A stretch of DNA of 64,000 bases from NCBI GenBank assembly GCA_003022435.1, contig PXUA01000001.1, positions 62,001-126,000 of the forward strand, written 5' to 3'. Of this stretch, positions 58,552 to 64,000 are shown one piece after another. The stretch's first letter is position 1. Every line of letters begins with the position of its first letter. The DNA is from Bacteroidetes bacterium SW_9_63_38 (GTDB taxonomy: Bacteria; Bacteroidota; Rhodothermia; Rhodothermales; Salinibacteraceae). The position numbers were made by a program, and so were the translations under genes. The notes under the pieces were generated by a model. It made no database searches, was not told the origin of the DNA, and was given only the letters and a program-made list of their open reading frames with translations.

Positions 58552-59049
58552 ATGGCGGACCTCATTGTCGTCGGCGATCGCGTACTCATCGACCCGAAGA
58601 CGGGCGAAGAAAAAACCGATGCGGGGCTCGTGGTCCCGGCGTCGGTCTCCGACCAGGAAAACGTCCACAGCGGACGTGTCGTCAAGACCGGACCGGGCTA
58701 CCTCACGCAAAACCCGGAGTACAGCGAGACGGAGTCGTGGAAAGAGTCGACCACTCCAGTTCGGTACCTTCCCCTGCAGGCCAACCCGGGCGACCACGCC
58801 TTCTTCCTGCGCAATGAAGCCATCGACCTTCGGTACGACGACACCCATTATCTCGTCGTCCCTCACCAGGCCATCCTGGCCCTCATCCGCGAAAACGGAC
58901 ACGGAAATGACGGCAACGGCCCCTCCGGCGCAAGTGAAGGCCCCGATGCCCCCCGCGAAGAGCCCTCGGACACCACCGTCGAGGACATCGAAGACCTCTG
59001 GGACGGCGACGATGACGCGGACACTCCGGATCCCGGGCGAATCGCCTAA
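58552..59049 (+). CDS. GroES-like co-chaperonin with long acidic tail
   Basis: 165 residues from ATG 58552 (MADLIVVGDRVLIDPKTGEEKTDAGLVVPASV). The Cpn10 beta-barrel features G-D-R-V-L-I..P, K-T..GL-V-V-P, and ..SGRVVKTGPG, with a long insert (YLTQNPEYSETESWKESTTPVRYLPLQANPGDHAFFLRNEAIDLRYDD..YLVVPHQAILALI). The last 50 residues are Glu/Asp-rich and disordered. Longer than GroES (about 97). No groEL is adjacent. It could be a second, specialised co-chaperonin. Confidence 0.82.
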   Translation: MADLIVVGDRVLIDPKTGEEKTDAGLVVPASVSDQENVHSGRVVKTGPGYLTQNPEYSETESWKESTTPVRYLPLQANPGDHAFFLRNEAIDLRYDDTHYLVVPHQAILALIRENGHGNDGNGPSGASEGPDAPREEPSDTTVEDIEDLWDGDDDADTPDPGRIA

Positions 59050-59103
59050 CTCCCCAATCCGGCTGATGATGCTCTGTAGCTGAGTTGCACTGCGGCATTG
59101 GGA

Positions 59104-61020
59104 TCACGCCCGCACCTCCTCGGGCAGCTCCCCGTCCCCGGACGCCGCTCCCGAAAGCGGCCCGGACTGATCGGCGTACTGCAGGTCGTAGAGCTTGCGG
59201 TAGAGCCCGTCGAGCCCCAGCAGCTCCTGGTGCGTGCCGCGTTCGCGGACTTCTCCCTTGTGAAGCACCAAAATTTCGTCGGCGTCCTGGATCGTGGAAA
59301 GCCGATGCGCGATGGCGAGGGTGGTTCGTCCCTCCGTCACCCGCTCTAGGGCCTGCTGGATGAGCGTCTCCGTCTCTGTGTCGACACTGGAGGTCGCCTC
59401 GTCGAGCACCATCACGCCGGGGTCGTAGAGCAGCGCCCGTACGAACGCCAGCAGCTGCCGCTGGCCGTGCGAGAGCGACGAGCCGCGTTCCTTCACGTCC
59501 TGCTGATACCCGTTCGGCAGCCGCTCGATGAACCGGTCCGCCTGCACCACCCCGGCGGCGCGTTCCATCGTGTCCGCATCGACCGACGGATCGTTGAGCG
59601 TCAGGTTGCGCTCGACCGATCCCGAGAACAGAAACACATCCTGCAGCACGAGCCCGATGTGGCGTCGCAGGTCCCGGAGGCGCAGATCCCGAATGTTGAC
59701 GCCGTCCACCAAGATATCGCCCCGCTGGATCTCGTAGAAGCGCAGCAGCAGATTCATGATCGTCGACTTCCCCGCCCCGGTCGCCCCGACGACCGCCATC
59801 GTCTCCCCCGGCTCCACCGTAAACGACACGTCCTTGAGCACCCAGTCGGGATTGCCGTCGTTGTCGTCCTCGTAGGCGAACCACACGTTGCGGAATTCAA
59901 TCTTCCCTTTCACCTCGTCCAGCTCGACCGGATCGTCCGGCTCCGCGAGGCGGTGGTCCTCGTCGAGCACCCCGAAGATGCGCTCGGCCCCGGCCATCGC
60001 CCGTTGAAGGGTATCGTACTGGTTGGACAGATCCCGAATGGGCTCGAAGAACTGTCGCGCGTACTGTATGAAGGCCACCAGCACCCCGAGCGTAAGCGCC
60101 GAGCCTGCCATGGCCTGAAGTCCGCCGAACCAGAGCACCGCCCCTAGCGCCACGTTCGAGATGATCTCGATCGAGGGCCAGAAGATGGCGTAGTAAAAAA
60201 TGGTCTGCAGGTGGGCGGCCCTGTGGTCATCGTTGATGCCCTCGAACCGGTCCATCTCTTCCTCTTTCCGGTTGAAGAGCTGCACGATGTGCATCCCCGT
60301 CACATGCTCCTGGATGAAGGAGTTGAGGCGGGAGACCTGCTTGCGCGTTTCGCGGTATTGCTCGCGCACGTTGTTACGAAACCAGAACGTCACCCACATC
60401 ATGAGCGGCATCACCAGGAGCGTCACCACCGCTAGCCCCCAGTTCAGGGTAAACATGAAGTAGGCGATGAACACAAGCTTGAAGAGGTCGCCCAGCGCCA
60501 CGATGAGGCCGGAGGAGAGCACGTCGCTCAGCGCCTCCACGTCGCTGGTGGTGCGCGTGATGAGACGCCCGATCGGGGTGCGGTCAAAGAACGACAGCGG
60601 CTGCTCCTGCACGTGCCGGAAAACCGTCGTCCGCAGGTCGTAGATCGCCTGCTGGCCGATGTACTGCGTGAGGTAGTTCTCGGCAAACGACAACAGCCCC
60701 TCCCCGATCAGTGACAGAAACAAGAGGAGAATGATGTACTGCAGGCCCTCCAGGTCCCCGACCACAATGTAGTTGTCGATGCCTCGTTGCACGAGCCACG
60801 GCCGCAGCGGCCCGAGAAATGAGCCGACGAGCGTAATGGCGAGGGCCCCCACGACCCAGCCGGTGTACGGCGTCAGGTACTGGGCAATGCGGCGGAGCAA
60901 CTGCCCATCGAACGAGTGCATCCCCTGCTCGCCTTCTTCGTCGTCAATGTGTTCGTCGGGGTCGGCAGCCAAGTCGTCCAGAGTGCAGATTGGGAACAAC
61001 TTGTCGGATCGCTTCGCCAA
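59104..61020 (-). CDS. ABC transporter, half-exporter (MsbA/LmrA type)
   Basis: 638 residues. Six TM helices in the first 330 residues (for example WVVGALAITLVGSFLGPL), coupling helix with TTSDVEALSDVL, then NBD: Walker A GATGAGKST, Q-loop VLQDVFLFSGSVERNL, signature LSHGQRQLLAFVRAL (not LSGGQ), Walker B VMVLDEATSSVD, H-loop AIAHRLSTI. The altered LSHGQ signature suits one half of a heterodimeric exporter. A second half-exporter ends at the window edge (63884). TTG 61020 is used so that the acidic N-tail is retained; ATG 60921 would drop 33 residues. Confidence 0.9.
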   Translation of the reverse strand: MAKRSDKLFPICTLDDLAADPDEHIDDEEGEQGMHSFDGQLLRRIAQYLTPYTGWVVGALAITLVGSFLGPLRPWLVQRGIDNYIVVGDLEGLQYIILLLFLSLIGEGLLSFAENYLTQYIGQQAIYDLRTTVFRHVQEQPLSFFDRTPIGRLITRTTSDVEALSDVLSSGLIVALGDLFKLVFIAYFMFTLNWGLAVVTLLVMPLMMWVTFWFRNNVREQYRETRKQVSRLNSFIQEHVTGMHIVQLFNRKEEEMDRFEGINDDHRAAHLQTIFYYAIFWPSIEIISNVALGAVLWFGGLQAMAGSALTLGVLVAFIQYARQFFEPIRDLSNQYDTLQRAMAGAERIFGVLDEDHRLAEPDDPVELDEVKGKIEFRNVWFAYEDDNDGNPDWVLKDVSFTVEPGETMAVVGATGAGKSTIMNLLLRFYEIQRGDILVDGVNIRDLRLRDLRRHIGLVLQDVFLFSGSVERNLTLNDPSVDADTMERAAGVVQADRFIERLPNGYQQDVKERGSSLSHGQRQLLAFVRALLYDPGVMVLDEATSSVDTETETLIQQALERVTEGRTTLAIAHRLSTIQDADEILVLHKGEVRERGTHQELLGLDGLYRKLYDLQYADQSGPLSGAASGDGELPEEVRA

Positions 61021-61133
61021 ACTCGCCAGTCGCGGTCAATGTTGCGGGAGGCCGCACACTGCCCGAAGTTGTTTTCCCGGCCTTTCACGTTCGGCCCGCC
61101 GTCCATTCCCCCTCCTTCCAACGCCGACCTCCG

Positions 61134-61744
61134 TCACCGCACGGACTGCCCTCGGTCCTCTCCCCACCGTGCTGGGTTGTGCTTGATGTAACCGCGACAT
61201 GCTCACCACTCCCGTTCGTTGCGCAAAATTCGGTCGTGGTATCGTGATTGCCAGACCGGCGCCCCCGGCCGCTCCCGTTTCTGATTGATTCGCGTCGTGA
61301 CGCCCCCCTTGAACCCGGCAATCATCGATCCTAAAGATTTGGAATGTCGCTGGGGGCGTCCGTTTTCCCACCGTGGATGCCCAGATCCACGATGTATACA
61401 TCGTTGTCATTTTCTTGACCGCCGTCGATTCTGGGAGAACCTGGTCCCATGTCGAGATCATATCCTCGCGGCGACACGTCGTCCACATCCGGCGGCACAA
61501 GACACACGATTCCATGCATGTGATTGGGCATGACGACGAACGCATCCAAAACGACCTCGTCCCGCAACTCTTCGGATCACTCCCATTCCTCCACCACAAT
61601 GCGACCGTATTCATTCAACCGCATTCGGCCTCGTCGCACGCGTCCGAAAAGACACCGTCGATCCTGCGTGCACATCGTCACGAAATATGCAGCCGCCCGG
61701 CGATAATCGAACGACGGATGGCGGGGGTTTGTGCGCTCGGGCAT
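61134..61744 (-). pseudogene. IS200-like/REP-type Y1 transposase, dead copy
   Basis: Start MPERTNPRHPSFDYRRAAAYFVTMCTQDR, then CLFGRVRRGRMRLNEYGRIVVEEWE followed by an in-frame TGA (near 61575), DEVVLDAFVVMPNHMHGIVCLV with the HUH motif, a frame loss after PRIDGG, and the C-terminal GFKGGVTTRINQKRERPGAPVWQSRYHDRILRNEREW with another stop, then GYIKHNPARWGEDRG. The family normally reads without breaks. It differs from the RAYT at 9062. No REP-like hairpins were noticed nearby. Confidence 0.88.
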
Positions 61745-61858
61745 AACACGGACAGAATTGGACGAACATCTTCTCGTCCATAAGACACATGGAGGACGCA
61801 ACCTCTAACGTCCCCTCAACGAACGTCCCCTCAACGGAGGCAGACGGGACGTCCCTGG

Positions 61859-62812
61859 TCAGGACGACGCGGAGTCGGACTCCTTCTCCCGCGGATCGAG
61901 TTCATACCGACGAAGCTCCTCCGCAACCTCGGCCCGCGAGAAAACCGTCTGCGCCTCCGCCACCAGCGGCGTCGGGTCGTCGTAGCGCGCACTGAGGTGC
62001 CCGAGCAACAGGCGTCGGGCTCCCGCCTCGCGCGCCACGTCCGCCGCCTCGCGGGCCGTGCTGTGGCCCGTCTCCACCGCCCGGTCGTGGAGCGCGTCGG
62101 CAAACGTCGCGTCGTGGTAGAGCAGATCAACGTCCTCGGCCGACGCCCGCCCGCCATCGCAGGGGCGCGTGTCGGTGGCGTACGCGAACGAGATGCACGG
62201 TCGCGGCGGCCCCAGCACCTGCTCGGGCCGCACTGTGGTGCCGTCGTCGGTTGTCACAGACTCGCCGTCCTGCAAGCGCCCAAACGCCGGCCCCTCCGGC
62301 ACCCCCAACTCGCGTGCCCGCTCCGGATGAAACCGTCCGGGTCGGGTTCGCTCCTCCAGCCGAAACCCCATCGCAAAGCGCCGATGGGCCAATGGACGCG
62401 CCGTCACCGTGAGCTCGTCGGTCTCGTACACATCCACCGCCGTAAGATCGCCTCCGATCTCGCGAATCTCCACCGGAAAGGGCAGCTCCTCCGGATGGGC
62501 GCCCGGAATGGCCGCCAGCATGGCCCGAGCCCCGTCGGGCACCACCAGAGTCACCGGATCCCGGCGCTGCTGCAACGCCATCGTCGACAGCAACCCCGGC
62601 AGCCCGTAGCAGTGATCTCCGTGCAGGTGGCTCACAAAAATTGCGTCGATCCGCGCTCGGCTCAGGTCCGCGTGCATCAGCCGATACTGCGTCCCCTCCC
62701 CGCAGTCGAACAGCAGAACCCGCCCCTTCCGCTCCACCGCCAGGGCCGACAGGTGCCGGGTCCCCGTCGGCATCGCCGAGGCCGTGCCGAGTGGAATCAC
62801 GTTCGTCGTCAT
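61859..62812 (-). CDS. rnz: Ribonuclease Z (tRNA 3' endonuclease)
   Basis: 317 residues from ATG 62812 (MTTNVIPLGTASAMPTGTRHLSALAV). Metallo-beta-lactamase core: LLFDCGEGTQYRLMHAD, FVSHLHGDHCYGLPGLLSTM (H-x-H-x-D-H), second metal residues in the RLLLGHLSARYDD and YHDATFAD motifs, and AYATDTRPC with the conserved Asp. It removes tRNA 3' trailers in the cytoplasm. The length fits short-form RNase Z. The upstream in-frame Met at 62854 is less likely. Confidence 0.93.
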   Translation of the reverse strand: MTTNVIPLGTASAMPTGTRHLSALAVERKGRVLLFDCGEGTQYRLMHADLSRARIDAIFVSHLHGDHCYGLPGLLSTMALQQRRDPVTLVVPDGARAMLAAIPGAHPEELPFPVEIREIGGDLTAVDVYETDELTVTARPLAHRRFAMGFRLEERTRPGRFHPERARELGVPEGPAFGRLQDGESVTTDDGTTVRPEQVLGPPRPCISFAYATDTRPCDGGRASAEDVDLLYHDATFADALHDRAVETGHSTAREAADVAREAGARRLLLGHLSARYDDPTPLVAEAQTVFSRAEVAEELRRYELDPREKESDSASS

Positions 62813-62902
62813 GAACACTGCGTGGGCTATCCCCTGTACACTATGGTTTGCCAATGACTCCGGACCGACCTGTACCGGGAAGGGGAGCGTCGGTCGTTGG
62901 GA

Positions 62903-63320
62903 TTACGACTGGAGTGTACGTCGCAGTTCTTCGACGGACCACACCCGAACTGTGAGAAAGTCACGGGCAGAGAGCGCTTCGAAATGCGTATCGTGCGTCA
63001 CAATGGCGTGGGCACCTCCAGCGAGTGCGGTATCGACGAACACATTGTCGTCCGGATCCTCTTCGATCAAGTGCCATCGGTACGAGACGCGCACACGACG
63101 AACGTCCGGCCACAACAGAAATGCTCGAAGGATATTCTCGGCAATCTCCGGTTTCGTCTTTCGTGCGATCACCGCTTCGTATTCTTGCAGGAGAAGAGTC
63201 GACACACAGAGCCCGAGTTCCCCATCTAGAATTGCATCGAACACCCACCGGTATGGGCTCCGTCCCAATGCTAGCCGGCAGAACGTTCGTGTCCAGAACG
63301 ATGTGAAGCGGCTCGGTCAT
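62903..63320 (-). pseudogene. PIN-domain toxin (COG1569 type), frameshifted
   Basis: From ATG 63320 the protein begins MTEPLHIVLDTNVLPASIG; one extra G in the GGG at about 63262-63266 then shifts the frame. Removing it gives IGRSPYRWVFDAILDGELGLCVSTLLLQEYEAVIARK, then DDNVFVDTALAGGAHAIVTHD (PIN acidic residues) and EALSARDFLTVRVW. All PIN motifs are recovered only across the shift. A sequencing slip is possible. The antitoxin gene overlaps the start. Confidence 0.85.
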
Positions 63321-63513
63321 GATCGTGAGCCCACTTGCGGATTTGATCGGCGTCGATGTCGTGCTTCTCGACCCACTGATCGAAATCAGAGGTGGCCTTC
63401 TCGGCAAAGTACCGAGCAAGATGCCGCTTCACATTTTTCAGCTCGGCGTCCGTCAACTCCATTGAGAAAAGGTCCAGAAGCTCTCGGTGGAGATTTGTAA
63501 GGGGCGACTTCAT
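63271..63513 (-). CDS. Antitoxin of PIN toxin (probable)
   Basis: 80 residues: MKSPLTNLHRELLDLFSMELTDAELKNVKRHLARYFAEKATSDFDQWVEKHDIDADQIRKWAHDHDRAASHRS. Helical and charged, similar in layout to antitoxins beside COG1569 PIN toxins. It overlaps the toxin start by about 50 bases, larger than usual. It probably remains as an orphan antitoxin if the toxin is truly dead. Confidence 0.7.
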   Translation of the reverse strand: MKSPLTNLHRELLDLFSMELTDAELKNVKRHLARYFAEKATSDFDQWVEKHDIDADQIRKWAHDHDRAASHRSGHERSAG

Positions 63514-63671
63514 GAGACCCGTTGTTCAATTTTCCCAGATGTGATGCCTTCTTTTCACCTAGAACGCACCACCGTTGAATGTGGTCTCTCCCCGAAGCCC
63601 AACCGGTCCAGCATACAGCAAATGCATGGAGGCTCCGGACGCCCGGACGCAATTTGGTTCCCCATGTCCAG
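63514..63671. other. Gap before tandem array, no gene recognised
   Basis: Short non-coding stretch between the antitoxin start and the tandem array. Nothing else is seen here. Confidence 0.4.
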
Positions 63672-63835
63672 GCCTCCATACGTCCAAAACATCCATGCCT
63701 CCATACGTCCAAAACATCCATGCCTCCATACGTCCAAAACATCCATGCCTCCATGCGTCCAAAGCATCCATGCCTCCACGCGTCCAAAGCATCTATGCCT
63801 CCACGCGTCCAAAGCATCTATGCCTCCACGCCCCC
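63672..63835 (+). repeat. 25-bp tandem repeat array, about 6.5 copies
   Basis: Units start at 63672, 63697, 63722, 63747, 63772, 63797 and 63822. Consensus halves: GCCTCCATACGTCCAAA and RCATCYAT. Early copies read ATACGTCCAAAAC, later ones CACGCGTCCAAAGC. A 25-base period cannot keep one reading frame, so it is non-coding. The unit resembles the head of the dispersed repeat (GCGTCCATGCATCCACGCGT). It lies just downstream of a half-ABC exporter gene that ends at 63884. Confidence 0.92.
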
Positions 63836-63883
63836 CCAGAGACGAGCGGACGAGCCATCCCTGTTGGGCGAGAGGCACCGCCG

Positions 63884-64000
63884 TCAGAGCGCCTGGATCT
63901 CCTCCTGCAGCAACTGCTTCTCGTAGAGATCGGCGTAGAGCCCCGGCTCCTCCACCAGCGTCTCGTGCGTGCCCCGCTGCACGATTTCTCCGCGCTCCAT
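63884..64000 (-). CDS. ABC transporter C-terminus (partial; second half-exporter)
   Basis: 38 codons to the window edge: MERGEIVQRGTHETLVEEPGLYADLYEKQLLQEEIQAL. This is the common ending of exporter NBDs after the H-loop (D.G.IVE.GTHEELL....LYA.LY..Q). It is on the same strand and of the same type as the exporter at 59104, likely the partner half, but separated from it by RNase Z, the TA pair and two pseudogene/repeat blocks. Confidence 0.85.
   Translation of the reverse strand: MERGEIVQRGTHETLVEEPGLYADLYEKQLLQEEIQAL

Noticed and set aside
63386..63878. Open frames on the minus strand reading repeated M-W/F-x-G-M-D-type peptides
   Set aside because: They arise from the 25-bp tandem array, whose period is not a multiple of three; no start signal or family.

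Overview
The window is GC-rich, gene-dense DNA whose proteins carry many Asp/Glu residues (LeuS, GyrB, KatG, GroES-like tail). This suggests a salt-in halophilic member of the Bacteroidota/Rhodothermota line, Salinibacter-like. Supporting signs are a TTG-N21-TAnnTTTG promoter (the Bacteroidota type) upstream of oxyR, TonB receptors with a carboxypeptidase-regulatory N-domain, a BtuB/BtuG-like pair and bacillithiol-type LmbE deacetylases. The organism call is an inference; no rRNA or tRNA gene was seen.

Layout. 1-5.3 kb: partial AlbA_2/Schlafen-type protein, bshB1-like deacetylase, leuS, CoA-binding protein. 5.3-12.1 kb: a scarred island with two Uma2 nucleases, an intact cas4-cas1-cas2 module, a REP-associated tyrosine transposase flanked by two-hairpin REP repeats, and a cas7 (type I-C) fragment joined head to head with a TonB receptor that has lost its plug. 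No CRISPR array is visible. 12.1-17.5 kb: an iron-uptake set (TonB receptor, two small membrane proteins, PepSY-TM protein, P19/Tp34-like periplasmic protein). 17.6-22.9 kb: alpha/beta hydrolase, DUF123 nuclease-like protein, flavin disulfide reductase, and a cyclopropane-fatty-acid synthase broken by a 118-bp inverted-repeat insertion plus a frameshift. 23.5-33.2 kb: a K+ channel and its TrkA-type partner, converging on a long minus-strand cluster (speD, pspA, ybjN-like, HQD J-protein, DUF4178, membrane spermidine synthase, small TM protein, two paralogous membrane proteins, double DUF350), which looks like one membrane-stress/polyamine system. 33.6-37.6 kb: Fe(III) ABC importer (ATPase, permease, lipoprotein). 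37.7-45.1 kb: glycosyltransferase, aldo/keto reductase, katG divergent from oxyR with an almost perfect OxyR operator, GT2 transferase, VapBC-like pair. 45.2-51.2 kb: gyrB with a 575-residue intein, and an OB-fold/PAS histidine kinase. 51.2-56.7 kb: cobalamin riboswitch, btuB-like receptor, BtuG-like lipoprotein, BFD-like protein, second LmbE deacetylase. 56.7-64 kb: PhoR-like kinase, extended GroES-like protein, half-ABC exporter, a dead Y1 transposase, RNase Z, a PIN toxin-antitoxin pair with a frameshifted toxin, a 25-bp tandem array, and the end of a second half-ABC exporter.

Shared themes are metal and cofactor import (siderophore, Fe3+, B12), oxidative-stress defence (OxyR/KatG, bacillithiol), envelope stress (PspA/polyamine cluster), and heavy wear by small mobile sequences. 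The wear includes REP/RAYT, three MITE-like inverted-repeat elements, a roughly 110-bp dispersed intergenic repeat in four copies, the intein, and several pseudogenes.
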